Assembly (NCBI GenBank): GCA_003695905.1
Contig: RFGS01000095.1
Location: 1 to 46,395, forward strand
Length of the DNA: 46,395 nt
Direction: 5' to 3'
DNA from: Zetaproteobacteria bacterium
GTDB taxonomy: Bacteria > Pseudomonadota > Zetaproteobacteria > Mariprofundales > Mariprofundaceae
Shown: positions 22,354 through 32,847 of the stretch, in pieces
How the letters are laid out: every line of letters begins with the position of its first letter
Numbering within the stretch: position 1 is the first letter of the stretch
Notes under the pieces: generated by a model
Databases searched by the model: none
Told to the model about the DNA's origin: nothing
The model's input: the letters and a program-made list of their open reading frames with translations, nothing else
Position numbers and translations under genes: made by a program

Positions 22354-24003
22354 TCATTCCGGCCGCAGGCGCTTGTAATAATTGATCAGGCCATTGGTGG
22401 AGGCATCATGTGCATGCACATCATCATCGCCCTCCAGCTCATGCAGGATACGGCGGGCAAGTTGCTTACCCAGCTCCACACCCCACTGGTCAAAGGCATT
22501 GATGTCCCAGATCACGCTCTGTACAAAGATCTTGTGCTCATACATAGCGATCAACATGCCGAGCATGAAGGGTGTCAGCTTCGGGAACAGAATCGAATTG
22601 CTGGGCCTGTTGCCCGGAAACACGCGGTGCGGCAGCAGACGTTCGATCTCATCGTTTTGCAAGCCTGCCCGCTGCATCTCGGCACGTGCCTCAGCTTCCG
22701 TCCTGCCCAGCATCAAGGCCTCGGTTTGAGCAAAGAAATTGGATAGCAGCAGCCGATGATGATCCCCGACGGGATTCTGACTCTCCACGGGTGCGAGAAA
22801 GTCGCATGGCACCAGCCTCGTGCCCTGATGGATGAGCTGATAGAAGGCATGCTGGCCGTTCGTGCCCGGCTCGCCCCAGATGATCGGCCCGGTGTCGTAA
22901 TCCACAGGTTTGCCTTGCCGCGTCACGCGCTTGCCATTGCTCTCCATATCGCCCTGCTGGAAATAGGCTGGGAAACGATGAAGGTACTGATCATAGGGAA
23001 GGATGGCATGGCTGGCCGCGCCCATGAAATTGTTGTACCAGATGCCCAGCATGCCGAGCACCACGGGGATGTTCCATTCGAACTCAGTGGTTCTGAAATG
23101 CTCGTCCATGGCATGCGCACCGGCCAGCAATTCCTCGAAGCGATCCATGCCGATAGACAGTGCAATGCTCAGCCCCACGGCGCTCCACAACGAATAGCGA
23201 CCGCCAACCCAGTCCCAAAACTCGAACATGTTGGCCGGATCGATACCGAAGGCCGAGACTGCCTCCGCATTCGTGGACACGGCCACGAAATGCCGCGCCA
23301 CGGCCTCCTTGGTGCCGCCTCGGGTCAGGAACCAATCCCGGGCCGTGTGTGCATTGGCCAGGGTTTCCTGCGTCGTGAACGTCTTGGAAACCACGACAAA
23401 CAGCGTGGTTTCCCTGTGCAGACCTTTCAGGGTTTCCACAATGTGCGTGCCATCGACATTGGAAACGAAGTGAACATTCAAGCCTGGCTGGGCATAGGGC
23501 CTGAGCGCCTCGGTGACCATGAGCGGCCCTAGATCGGATCCGCCGATACCGATATTGACGATGTCGGTGATACGCTTGCCCGTGGAGCCCAGCCAGTGCC
23601 CGTTGCGGACGGCCTCCGTGAAGACCCGCATGCGTTCAAGAACGCGGTTGACCTTCGGCATCACATCCTGCCCATCAACGAGAATCGGGCGGTTGGACCG
23701 GTTGCGCAGGGCGACATGCAAAACGGCCCGGTTTTCCGTCAGGTTGATCTTCTCGCCCTCAAACATGCGCACGATCCACTGGCCAAGCTCGCGTTCACGT
23801 GCAAGCTGCATGAGCAAGGCCATCGTTTCATCGGTGATGATATTCTTCGAATAGTCCACGAGCATGTGTTCCAACTGCAGTGAGAATCGCTCGAAGCGGT
23901 GCGGGTCCTGCTGAAAAAGCTCGCGCATGTGCACGGACTTCATCGCTTGCGCATGTTGTTCAAGGGCTTGCCATGCCCGGGTCTGCCTCAGTTTGCCGCT
24001 CAT
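22354..24003 (-). CDS. pgi: Glucose-6-phosphate isomerase
   Basis: [65 protein letters not shown]. Confidence 0.98.
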   Translation of the reverse strand: MSGKLRQTRAWQALEQHAQAMKSVHMRELFQQDPHRFERFSLQLEHMLVDYSKNIITDETMALLMQLARERELGQWIVRMFEGEKINLTENRAVLHVALRNRSNRPILVDGQDVMPKVNRVLERMRVFTEAVRNGHWLGSTGKRITDIVNIGIGGSDLGPLMVTEALRPYAQPGLNVHFVSNVDGTHIVETLKGLHRETTLFVVVSKTFTTQETLANAHTARDWFLTRGGTKEAVARHFVAVSTNAEAVSAFGIDPANMFEFWDWVGGRYSLWSAVGLSIALSIGMDRFEELLAGAHAMDEHFRTTEFEWNIPVVLGMLGIWYNNFMGAASHAILPYDQYLHRFPAYFQQGDMESNGKRVTRQGKPVDYDTGPIIWGEPGTNGQHAFYQLIHQGTRLVPCDFLAPVESQNPVGDHHRLLLSNFFAQTEALMLGRTEAEARAEMQRAGLQNDEIERLLPHRVFPGNRPSNSILFPKLTPFMLGMLIAMYEHKIFVQSVIWDINAFDQWGVELGKQLARRILHELEGDDDVHAHDASTNGLINYYKRLRPE

Positions 24004-24132
24004 GTCCTCCCCTTTGCTCGCCTGCTGGCCCGTGATGACAATGCATCCATTATCAACAAAACGCTGCCCTTGTCGACGGCCTGTTCAAGGCCAGGAAAAG
24101 ACCTGTTAGGCTTCGCTCAAGGAGGGGGCGTC

Positions 24133-25584
24133 ATGCTCAACATCGTGTTTATTGCATCCGAAGCCGCACCGCTGGCCAAAACCGGCGGACTCGCCGATGT
24201 GGTGGGGGCCCTGCCCCAGGCGCTCAGGAAGCTCGGCGTGAATATCCATGTCATCCTCCCGTATTACAAAAAGGACATCGAGCGTGCAGGCTTTGCGCCC
24301 AGGTTCACGGGCATGTCCATCGACATGTGGGCAGATGGCCTGCAGCGCAGTTTCCCGATCCATGAGGTGAAGCATCAGGGGCTTTCCTACCTGCTCGTCG
24401 AGCAGGACGACCTCTACGACCGCGAGGGGCTTTACGGTCCGCCCGGAGGCGCCTACGCAGACAACCTGCTCCGTTTCATCCTCTTCGACCGCGTGGCGCT
24501 GGAGGTGACGGCAAGGCTCGGCGATCGCATCGACATCATCCATTGCCATGACTGGCAGACAGGCATGGTCCCCACCCTGTTGCGCACGCAGTATCTGCAT
24601 CTGCGTTCAATCGCCAGTGCAAAAACGGTGTTCACGATCCACAACCTTGCCTATCAGGGTATCTTCGCTGCCGACTGGCTGCACCGGCTTGGCCTGCCAA
24701 CCCATCACTTCCATCCGGAAGGCTTCGAGTTTCATGGCCAGATCAACTGTATGAAGGCTGGCATCATGGAAGCCGATGCGATTACAACCGTCAGTCCGAG
24801 CTATGCCCGGGAGATCATGACCCCCGAATATGGATGCCAGCTTGAAGGCTTCATCGCCAACCATGCAGACCGGCTGACTGGCATTGTCAACGGCATCGAT
24901 GTGGAAGCCTGGAATCCAGCCACCGATCCATGCATCGCAGCCCACTTCAATGCCGGAAGCCCCCGGGGCAAGCGGGCCTGCAAGCAAGCCCTGCAACGCG
25001 AATGTGGACTGGATGTCGATCCCGACCGGCCTCTGCTGACGCTGATCTCCCGGCTGGCCGAGCAAAAGGGCATCGATCTCCTGCTGGCCAATGCCCCACG
25101 GTGGATTGAGCGTGGCTACCAGCTTGTCGTGCTCGGTTCGGGCGATCCACATGTCGAACATGCACTCAGCGCGCTGGCCCATAGCCACCCATCGAGCGCG
25201 TATTTCTGGCGCGGTTTCAACGAACCCCTGGCCAGAAGGATTTACGCCGGCGGCGACATTTTCCTGATGCCTTCGAGATTCGAACCCTGCGGACTGGGCC
25301 AGTTGATGGCCATGCGCTACGGCACCGTTCCCGTTGTCAGGGCCACCGGCGGGCTGAAGGACACAGTCATTGACTACGACCATGACAAGCGTCATGCCAC
25401 GGGCTTCCACTTTTGCGCGGCCGAGGCTGCGGCGTTCGATGAAGCCGTCGAGCAGGCCGTTTCGCTGTACCGCAAGCCGCGCATCTGGGCAAGGCTGCGC
25501 AACAATGCGCTGCGCCGGGATTCGTCTTGGCGAGCATCTGCCGAAGCTTATCTGGCCGTTTACAGGAGGCTGACCGGAGCATGA
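24133..25584 (+). CDS. glgA: Glycogen (starch) synthase
   Basis: MLNIVFIASEAAPLAKTGGLADVVGALPQAL; HCHDWQTG; FLMPSRFEPCGLGQLMAMRYGTVPVVRATGGLKDTV; start trimmed to ATG 24133. Confidence 0.96.
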   Translation: MLNIVFIASEAAPLAKTGGLADVVGALPQALRKLGVNIHVILPYYKKDIERAGFAPRFTGMSIDMWADGLQRSFPIHEVKHQGLSYLLVEQDDLYDREGLYGPPGGAYADNLLRFILFDRVALEVTARLGDRIDIIHCHDWQTGMVPTLLRTQYLHLRSIASAKTVFTIHNLAYQGIFAADWLHRLGLPTHHFHPEGFEFHGQINCMKAGIMEADAITTVSPSYAREIMTPEYGCQLEGFIANHADRLTGIVNGIDVEAWNPATDPCIAAHFNAGSPRGKRACKQALQRECGLDVDPDRPLLTLISRLAEQKGIDLLLANAPRWIERGYQLVVLGSGDPHVEHALSALAHSHPSSAYFWRGFNEPLARRIYAGGDIFLMPSRFEPCGLGQLMAMRYGTVPVVRATGGLKDTVIDYDHDKRHATGFHFCAAEAAAFDEAVEQAVSLYRKPRIWARLRNNALRRDSSWRASAEAYLAVYRRLTGA

Positions 25585-26519
25585 ACGTGGTGCTGGCCGT
25601 CGACATCGGTGGCACGAATCTGAGACAGGCCATCGTAGAACCTTCCGGCGCAATCATTGATGAGGCGCGCTGCACACTGGATCTGGCGCACAAAACCCAG
25701 GCTCATGGCAGCAGTGCCGTCGATCTGATGCTCGATGCCATCGAGCAAAGCCTCACGCCTGCCATCACCCGCCATCATCCCCAAGCCGTGGGTATGGGCT
25801 TCCCCGGATTCTTTGACGATCGCACGCGACGTCTCGTGGCCTCTCCCAACCTGCCTTATGTGCATGACCTGCCGCTGGCCGACATGCTTGCGGAAAGGCT
25901 GGGCCTGCCCGTCTTCATGCAGAACGATGCATTGTGTGCCGCCCTTGGAGAACACCGCTTTGGTGCCGGGCAGGACGTAACCAACCTGCTTCACCTCACG
26001 CTGGGAACGGGCATCGGCGGCGGGCTCATCCTCCATGGGCGCCCTTGGAGCGGCGAATTTGGCATGGCTGCCGAATTCGGACACCTGCGCATCCGACATG
26101 GGCACGAGGCAAGACCCTGCGGCTGCGGCAAGCGCGGCTGTGTGGAGGCTTATGCATCGGCCACAGCCATCCAGGCCATCTATCAGGAGCGGACAGGAAG
26201 AAACCTGGATGCCCAGGCCGTGCATGCCCGGGCCCTTACCGGCGATGAAGACGCGCTTAATGTCTGGCGTGAGGCTGGCTTCAGCCTTGGCATGGCCATC
26301 GCCCAGTGCATCATCCTGCTGGACATTCACTGCGCCACGCTCAGCGGGGGGCTGACCGGCGCCTGGTACATGCTGGAGCCCGCCATGCGCGAGGCGCTGG
26401 AAAGCGAGCTAATTCCGCCCCAACGCAATCACGTGTCCATCATGCTCTCAAGACTCGGTGAACGGGCCGGCATCCTCGGCGCGGCCGTGCTGGCCACCAA
26501 AGGCCTGACCGACAGCTAA
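25581..26519 (+). CDS. ROK-family sugar kinase (probable glucokinase)
   Basis: AVDIGGTNLRQAIV; TLGTGIGGGLI; CGCGKRGCVEAYASATAI ROK Zn motif; ATGA overlap with glgA. Confidence 0.88.
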   Translation: MNVVLAVDIGGTNLRQAIVEPSGAIIDEARCTLDLAHKTQAHGSSAVDLMLDAIEQSLTPAITRHHPQAVGMGFPGFFDDRTRRLVASPNLPYVHDLPLADMLAERLGLPVFMQNDALCAALGEHRFGAGQDVTNLLHLTLGTGIGGGLILHGRPWSGEFGMAAEFGHLRIRHGHEARPCGCGKRGCVEAYASATAIQAIYQERTGRNLDAQAVHARALTGDEDALNVWREAGFSLGMAIAQCIILLDIHCATLSGGLTGAWYMLEPAMREALESELIPPQRNHVSIMLSRLGERAGILGAAVLATKGLTDS

Positions 26520-26525
26520 AGACGC

Positions 26526-27890
26526 TCAGAGTAGAAACACGCTGGCCAGCCCCAGAAAGCTCAAAAAACCGACCACGTCCGTCACCGTGGTCAGCACAGT
26601 TCCCGAAGCCAGCGCCGGATCGATATTCAGCCGCTGCAGGGTCAGTGGTATCACGGCGCCAGCCAGCCCTGCAGCAAAAAGATTGATCATCATGGCCGCC
26701 CCGATCACAAAACCGAGCCTGATCCCGACCTCGGGGAACCATATCGTGGCCACAAAACCCATAATGCATGCAAACAGCAAGCCGGAGACCAAACCGACCA
26801 TGACCTCCTTGACCAGTGCCCTGCGGGCATTGGCCAAGGTCACGCGTCCCAGCGCGATGCCGCGCACGATGACCGTCAGCGTCTGGGTCCCCGCAATGCC
26901 TCCCATGCTCGCCACGATCGGCATCAGCACAGCAAGCGCCACGATGCGCGCTATCGTCTGCTCGAACTGGGCGATCACGATTGAGGCCAGAATGGCCGTA
27001 CCCAGGTTCACGAGCAACCAGACACCACGGCGCCTGGCTGTGGTGAGCACCGGCTCCGAGAGGTCGTCCTCGTCGGAGAGCGCCGCCAGCCGATACATGT
27101 CCTCGGTTGCTTCCTCATGGATGACATCAATGACGTCGTCGGCCGTGATTCGGCCAACCAGCACGCCCTGCTCATCCACGACAGGCAGGGCAAGCACGTC
27201 ATAGCGGTCGAAGATCTTGGCCACTTCCTCCTGATCCTGACCGGCGAGTACGCGGGGAAAGTCAGCCTCCTGAATCTCGCTCATGCGCTGATCCGGTTCG
27301 CTGAGCAGCAGCTTGTGCAGGGGCAACACGCCGGTCAACCGATCATCGTCATCCACGACATAGATGTAGTTGAGGTTTTCGATTTCCCTTCCCCATCGAC
27401 GGAGCACCTTCAGCACGGTATCGACCGTCCAGTCGTCACGAACCTTGAACAGCTCGGCCTGCATGAGGCCACCGGCCGATTCCTCGTCATGCGCAAGCAG
27501 CTGGGACAGATCCCGCCGCTCTTCTGGCTCCAACCGGTCGATGATCACATCGGCCACTGGCTTTTCAACCGCCTGCAACAGATCGGCCGCATCATCCGAA
27601 TCCATGTGTTCGACGATCTCCTCGATCGCCTTCGGATTCAGACGGGCTAGCAATTCCTCCTGACGGCCTTCGGGCAGCTCGAGCAGAACATCGCCCAGCC
27701 GCTTTTCATCGATGTAGGGAACAAGCTGAGAACGCTGCTCATCATCGCGACAGTCGAGCAACAGATCGGCCAGTTCGGACTCGTGCATGACCGCAAACCG
27801 CTGGCGCAAGGTCTCGGGCTGTTCTGCAGCCAGCTTCAATGCTTCGGCAACAGTCAAGGCTTTTGTGGCTTCATCTGATAACTGCGTCAC
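26526..27890 (-). CDS. mgtE: Magnesium transporter MgtE (CBS-domain); probable GTG start
   Basis: N-domain LLARLNPKAIEEIVEHMDSDDAADLL, CBS pair, TM domain VLMPIVASMGGIAGTQTLTVIVRGIALG; GGAGG SD 6 nt before GTG 27890. Confidence 0.95.
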   Translation of the reverse strand: MTQLSDEATKALTVAEALKLAAEQPETLRQRFAVMHESELADLLLDCRDDEQRSQLVPYIDEKRLGDVLLELPEGRQEELLARLNPKAIEEIVEHMDSDDAADLLQAVEKPVADVIIDRLEPEERRDLSQLLAHDEESAGGLMQAELFKVRDDWTVDTVLKVLRRWGREIENLNYIYVVDDDDRLTGVLPLHKLLLSEPDQRMSEIQEADFPRVLAGQDQEEVAKIFDRYDVLALPVVDEQGVLVGRITADDVIDVIHEEATEDMYRLAALSDEDDLSEPVLTTARRRGVWLLVNLGTAILASIVIAQFEQTIARIVALAVLMPIVASMGGIAGTQTLTVIVRGIALGRVTLANARRALVKEVMVGLVSGLLFACIMGFVATIWFPEVGIRLGFVIGAAMMINLFAAGLAGAVIPLTLQRLNIDPALASGTVLTTVTDVVGFLSFLGLASVFLL

Positions 27891-28044
27891 CACGCACCTC
27901 CCTGTCTGCGAATTCAAGCTGCACACACCCATGGCATAGCCGACGGCACCCAAAAGGCTCAAAGCCGGCGCGCCCTTACAGGACGCGCCATCCTACACAA
28001 GACTCACAGGCAGAAAAGAACGCCCTTAGATAATTTGGTCTTGA

Positions 28045-31000
28045 ATGACACCAGAAACAGAGGAAATGTTGCATCAAGCGTGTACGCATGGCGAAGCCCA
28101 TGAAATTTGTGCAGTATGCCGCGCGATGAAACCCGATGTTTCCGCTTTCGAAAGGGGGCTTGCCTGGCGTCTTCATGCGCTGGCCGAACAGGACAGACTG
28201 CATGTCTGGATTGCCCCAGATGTTCGAAGCTACCGCCAATGCAGTGCCGAGCTATCCTTTCTTCTGCGTGACAAACCCGAACGCCTATGGATGTTCCCTC
28301 CCTGGGAAATCCTTCCCTATGACCGGGTATCCCCGCATCATGGCATCGTTGGCGAACGCTTTCATACCCTTCATCGTCTGCTGAACGATCCCCAGCCTTG
28401 CGGCGTGCTGCTGACCGCGCTGCCCGCATGGTTGCAGCGCATCGCGCCCAGAGCCACTGTGCAGGCCCATGTCTGGCAATTGCAATGCGGAGAGCATCTG
28501 GAGCCGGAGAAGATGAAAAGCAAGCTCGTGCAGGCTGGTATGCTTCCCACCGACCGGGTGCTGACACCCGGAGAGTTCGCGCTGCGTGGTGGCCTGCTGG
28601 ATATCTGGCCGGCCTCGGAACCCTCCCCGTTGCGCATCGATTTTTTCGGCGATGAAATCGAATCCATTCGGCGCTTCGATCCCGAAACGCAGCGCTCCAG
28701 CGAATATCTCGATGACTTCCATACCATGCCTGCACGGGAAGTCATCCTCGATGACGAAGGGCGCAAGAGGTTCGTGGCTGCTTTCCGCAAGCGCTTCCCA
28801 CACTTGCGTAAGCATCCGATGCTTACCTCCGTTCAGGCCGGCAGGCCCCACCCCGGCATCGAATCCCTGCTCCCTCTGGCCTATGCCGGCACCGAACGCC
28901 TCGTGGACTATCTGCCGACGACTTGCCGAGTTCTTGCCTCCCCGAACATTGCTGATGCACAGCTACAGTTCGCTGAACAGATCCGAGCGCAGTTCGAGAT
29001 GGTGCGTTCCGCAGCCGAGCCCACTCTCAGCCCCCAGGAACTGTATGCCATTGATACCCCCATCCATGCTGAGGCTCTGCCTGCATGCCGGATTGATGCC
29101 CCGCCTGCGCTTGATCCTGAGGCATCCAGACCCGTCGCCGAGTTGCTGCGCACGATCAAGGAACACATCGACCAAGGATGGCGCATTCGGCTGATCGCGC
29201 ATGGACCGGGGCAGCAGGAGCGCATGTTGGAGATGCTCGCCCCGCTGGGCGTAGAAGTGGCAAGGCTCGACAGCCTCAACCAGGACATGGATACAGCGCT
29301 GGCAAGCGTGCTGGGTGAAATGGATCAGGGCCTGTCGCTACCCGATCAGCGACTGATGCTGCTAACAGGCAGGGAACTGCTGGGGCAGAAGCTACCTCGC
29401 AGACGTCGGGGATCGCGACTGCTCAGAACCGACGCTTTCTCTAGCCTAACGGAGCTTTCCAGCGGCGACTTCGTGGTCCACGAGGACCATGGCGTCGGTC
29501 GTTACCGTGGCCTGGAAACCATGGCCGACGGCGAGGAACTGGCGGATTTCCTGAAGATCGAATACGAAGGCGGCGCCTGCATTTATGTTCCTGTCGAGGA
29601 CATTCACCGCATCCATCGCTATGCCGGGGAAGACGAGCCAAGCCTGAACAGGTTGGGCTCGGACAAATGGAAGCGCACGCGGGAACGGGCCAAAAGGGAC
29701 GTGCTGGCCATGGCGCACGAACTCATCGAGACCGAGGCCAGGCGCAAGCAATCCCACCGCCCTCCCTACCTTCCGGATACAAAACTGCTGGCACAATACG
29801 AGGAATTCGCCGCGCGCTTCCCCTTTGAGGAAACCGACGATCAGGTCGCGGCCATCGATGCTATCATGGACGACCTCTCGCGCCCTGCTCCGATGGACCG
29901 TGTGATTTGCGGCGACGTCGGCTTCGGCAAGACGGAAGTAGCCATGCGGGCCGCATTCATCGTTGCAGCCAGTGGGCGACAGGTGGCCGTACTTGCACCC
30001 ACAACGGTGTTGGCCAATCAGCATTACACCAGCTTTTGCGACAGGTTCGCCTCAACCGGCATGCGCATTGAAATCATTTCGCGTCTGCAGGGAAAAAGAC
30101 AGGCCGAGAACATAGCCAAGGATCTGGCTGACGAAAGGATCCACATCCTGATTGGAACCCACCGTCTGCTGTCCGATACGTTCGCCTTCGCGGATCTCGG
30201 GCTGGTCATCGTGGATGAGGAACAGCGCTTCGGCGTCAAACACAAGCAAAAGCTGAAGAGCCTGCATGCCCATGTGGACATGCTCACGCTGACTGCCACA
30301 CCCATTCCCCGCACGCTGCATCAGACGCTTTCCGGCCTGCGTTCGGTCTCCATCATCAGCACACCGCCAGCTGAGCGCGAGGCCATCAGAACCATGGTCT
30401 CCACTTTCGATCCGAAGCTGGCCAACGAAGCCATCAGACGTGAACTCTACAGGGGAGGCCAGGTGTACTATGTGCACAACCATGTCAAGAGCATCGGCCG
30501 CATTGCGGCCAGGCTACGCGAGGACATCCCCGAGGCTGAAATCGGCATCGCTCACGGCCAGATGAGTCCGACCGAACTCGACAGGCAGATGATGGCCTTC
30601 TATGAAGGGCGCCTACATATCCTGGTATGTACAACCATCATTGAATCCGGTCTGGACGTGCCCAATGCCAACACCCTGATCGTTGAACGCGCGGATCTGT
30701 TGGGATTGGCCCAATTGCACCAGATCCGAGGACGTGTCGGGCGCAGCCACCGGCAGGCCTTCGCCTACCTGTTCACGCCGGATCCACGCGTGATGACACC
30801 CGATGCACGCGAACGCTTGCAGGCCATCGCCGAACATACCGAGCTGGGCGCCGGTTTTCTGTTGGCCCGCCAAGACATGGAAATTCGTGGCGCAGGCAAC
30901 CTTCTGGGCAAGGAGCAAAGTGGCAAGATCGAGGACATTGGTCTCGATCTGTACATGGAGATGTTGACCGAAGCGATTGCAGAGGCGCGGGGCGAACCCC

Positions 31001-31461
31001 TGCCCAGACGATGGGACGTCGATCTCAGGCCGGGCCTCAATGCCATCCTGCCTCCGGACTACATCCCCCAAGCGGGCGAGCGCCTGGCTCTTTATCGCCG
31101 GCTTGCCAGGGTGGCCGACGATGAACAGGCTGATGCCCTGCTCGACGAAATGCATGATCGCTTTGGCCGTCCGCCCGAGGAAGCCCGCGGCTGCATCGAT
31201 CTTGCCCGCCTGCGGTGGCGGGCGCAACGCTTGTGCATCCGAGCAATTCATGCCCACGGCACAGAATTGCGCATCCATTTCACCGAGGATTCACCGATCG
31301 AGCCGGCCGCCCTTCTGCAACGCGTTCAAAGGGAGCCGCATCGCTTCCGCCTCACCCCTGCGGGGCAGCTCTCGTTGCTGTCGCCTGCGGATCATGCGCG
31401 AGATAGGCTTAAGGCCTGCATTGCGTTTCTGGATGAACTGCTCAAGGATGACCGGTCATGA
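28045..31461 (+). CDS. mfd: Transcription-repair coupling factor
   Basis: UvrB-like N domain WEILPYDRVSPHHGIVGER; RNAP-interacting domain DFVVHEDHGVGRYRGL; helicase motifs GDVGFGKTEVAMRAAF, DEEQRFG, TATPIPRTL; TRCF C-domain. Confidence 0.97.
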   Translation: MTPETEEMLHQACTHGEAHEICAVCRAMKPDVSAFERGLAWRLHALAEQDRLHVWIAPDVRSYRQCSAELSFLLRDKPERLWMFPPWEILPYDRVSPHHGIVGERFHTLHRLLNDPQPCGVLLTALPAWLQRIAPRATVQAHVWQLQCGEHLEPEKMKSKLVQAGMLPTDRVLTPGEFALRGGLLDIWPASEPSPLRIDFFGDEIESIRRFDPETQRSSEYLDDFHTMPAREVILDDEGRKRFVAAFRKRFPHLRKHPMLTSVQAGRPHPGIESLLPLAYAGTERLVDYLPTTCRVLASPNIADAQLQFAEQIRAQFEMVRSAAEPTLSPQELYAIDTPIHAEALPACRIDAPPALDPEASRPVAELLRTIKEHIDQGWRIRLIAHGPGQQERMLEMLAPLGVEVARLDSLNQDMDTALASVLGEMDQGLSLPDQRLMLLTGRELLGQKLPRRRRGSRLLRTDAFSSLTELSSGDFVVHEDHGVGRYRGLETMADGEELADFLKIEYEGGACIYVPVEDIHRIHRYAGEDEPSLNRLGSDKWKRTRERAKRDVLAMAHELIETEARRKQSHRPPYLPDTKLLAQYEEFAARFPFEETDDQVAAIDAIMDDLSRPAPMDRVICGDVGFGKTEVAMRAAFIVAASGRQVAVLAPTTVLANQHYTSFCDRFASTGMRIEIISRLQGKRQAENIAKDLADERIHILIGTHRLLSDTFAFADLGLVIVDEEQRFGVKHKQKLKSLHAHVDMLTLTATPIPRTLHQTLSGLRSVSIISTPPAEREAIRTMVSTFDPKLANEAIRRELYRGGQVYYVHNHVKSIGRIAARLREDIPEAEIGIAHGQMSPTELDRQMMAFYEGRLHILVCTTIIESGLDVPNANTLIVERADLLGLAQLHQIRGRVGRSHRQAFAYLFTPDPRVMTPDARERLQAIAEHTELGAGFLLARQDMEIRGAGNLLGKEQSGKIEDIGLDLYMEMLTEAIAEARGEPLPRRWDVDLRPGLNAILPPDYIPQAGERLALYRRLARVADDEQADALLDEMHDRFGRPPEEARGCIDLARLRWRAQRLCIRAIHAHGTELRIHFTEDSPIEPAALLQRVQREPHRFRLTPAGQLSLLSPADHARDRLKACIAFLDELLKDDRS

Positions 31462-32144
31462 ATGTTCCACACCAACCCAGCCTGAATGAACCCGGCCTGC
31501 TGTTCATGGACATGGACTCCACGCTGATCCAGTGCGAGTGCATCGACGAAATCGCCGACTTTCTCGGCATCAAACCACAAATTGCTGCCATCACCGAGCG
31601 CGCCATGCGTGGCGACCTGGACTTCGCTGCCTCACTGACCGAACGTGTCCAGCTTCTGGCCGGCCTGGATGCCAAGGTACTGGACCGTGTTTACGAGGAA
31701 CGCATCCGGCTGACAGACGGAGCTGAAACCCTGATCCGCACACTCAAGCAATGCGGATGGAAGGTCGGCCTTGTCTCCGGGGGATTCACGTGGTTCACAG
31801 ACCGGCTTGCCGACCGGCTGGGCCTGGACTATGCACGAGCCAATGTGCTGGAGATTCGCGACGGCAGGCTGACCGGCAACGTGCTCGGCGACATTGTCGA
31901 TGCGGAAACAAAGCGCAGGTGTCTGCTTGAGCAAGCCGATCTGTTCGGCATCCCGATCAGGCAAACCGTGGCTATTGGTGACGGTGCCAATGATCTACCT
32001 ATGATCCTCAGCGCGGGGCTTGGCATCGCCTATCGCGCAAAACCAAGAGTGGCCGAGGCGGCTCCTGTGGCCATCATGGAAGGAGGACTTGACCAGGTGC
32101 TGAATCTGCTTAACCGCGGCCACTCGGACACTTCACCCACTTGA
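31458..32144 (+). CDS. serB: Phosphoserine phosphatase (short form)
   Basis: LFMDMDSTLIQCECIDEIADFLG; LVSGGFTWFTDRLADRLGLDYARAN; VAIGDGANDLPMILSAGLGIAYRAKP; ATGA overlap with mfd. Confidence 0.94.
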   Translation: MNVPHQPSLNEPGLLFMDMDSTLIQCECIDEIADFLGIKPQIAAITERAMRGDLDFAASLTERVQLLAGLDAKVLDRVYEERIRLTDGAETLIRTLKQCGWKVGLVSGGFTWFTDRLADRLGLDYARANVLEIRDGRLTGNVLGDIVDAETKRRCLLEQADLFGIPIRQTVAIGDGANDLPMILSAGLGIAYRAKPRVAEAAPVAIMEGGLDQVLNLLNRGHSDTSPT

Positions 32145-32175
32145 GCGTTGCCGGCAAACGCCCACAATCCCGAGC

Positions 32176-32820
32176 ATGAACGTGCCCATGGATGCGCTGC
32201 ACCGGAGAACCATCGCCCTGGCCGCCATGCTCCAGGCCAGCAGGATCGTGGACAACATCGCCCGTCACGGCAGGTGCGATCTCGAAGATCTCACCCCCCT
32301 GGTTGACAGCATTTTCGCCCGAGAAAGCGACAACATACTGCAGATCTACGGCGCCTTGGACCGGCTGGCCGTAGGACTGCATCTGGTGCAGAAACTGCTC
32401 TCCGGTCAAGAGGCCCAGCTGGCCAAGCGTCTGATGCGTTACACCGCGGGCATGATCACGCTGGAGAAGAAGCTGGCCAAGGACCGGCCCATGCTGGAGC
32501 ATCTGGCCGAGCAGATGCAACGCATCCGCAGACAGGCCGACTATTTCGGGCAAACCACGCATGAAAACGTGCTGGCCAGCCTAGCCGCTCTGTACGGGGA
32601 AACCCTGAGCACGCTTCGGCCGCGCATTATTGTTCACGGCAAGGCCGAGCATCTGCATCAAAAATCAAACACGAACAAAATCAGAGTCGCTCTTCTGGCC
32701 GGGATCCGTGCTGCGCATCTGTGGCGTCATGCCGGCGGGCACTCGCTGTTCCTGATCTTCAGACGTCGTGCCTTGCTGCGTGCATGCAACGAACTGCTCG
32801 AGCGAAGGGAACGTGCCTGA
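32176..32820 (+). CDS. hflD: High frequency lysogenization protein HflD homologue
   Basis: TIALAAMLQASRIVDNIARHGRCD; LLSGQEAQLAKRLMRYTAGMITLEKKL; NKIRVALLAGIRAAHLWRHAGGHSLFLIFRRR. Confidence 0.85.
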   Translation: MNVPMDALHRRTIALAAMLQASRIVDNIARHGRCDLEDLTPLVDSIFARESDNILQIYGALDRLAVGLHLVQKLLSGQEAQLAKRLMRYTAGMITLEKKLAKDRPMLEHLAEQMQRIRRQADYFGQTTHENVLASLAALYGETLSTLRPRIIVHGKAEHLHQKSNTNKIRVALLAGIRAAHLWRHAGGHSLFLIFRRRALLRACNELLERRERA

Positions 32821-32847
32821 ACCCTGAAAAAAGCCCCAGCATCCCCA

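Noticed and set aside
22756-23532. 258-aa plus-strand ORF opposite pgi
   Set aside because: Shadow ORF; pgi on the minus strand is unambiguous.
24607-25653. 348-aa minus-strand ORF opposite glgA
   Set aside because: Shadow ORF; glgA/ROK kinase coding is unambiguous on the plus strand.
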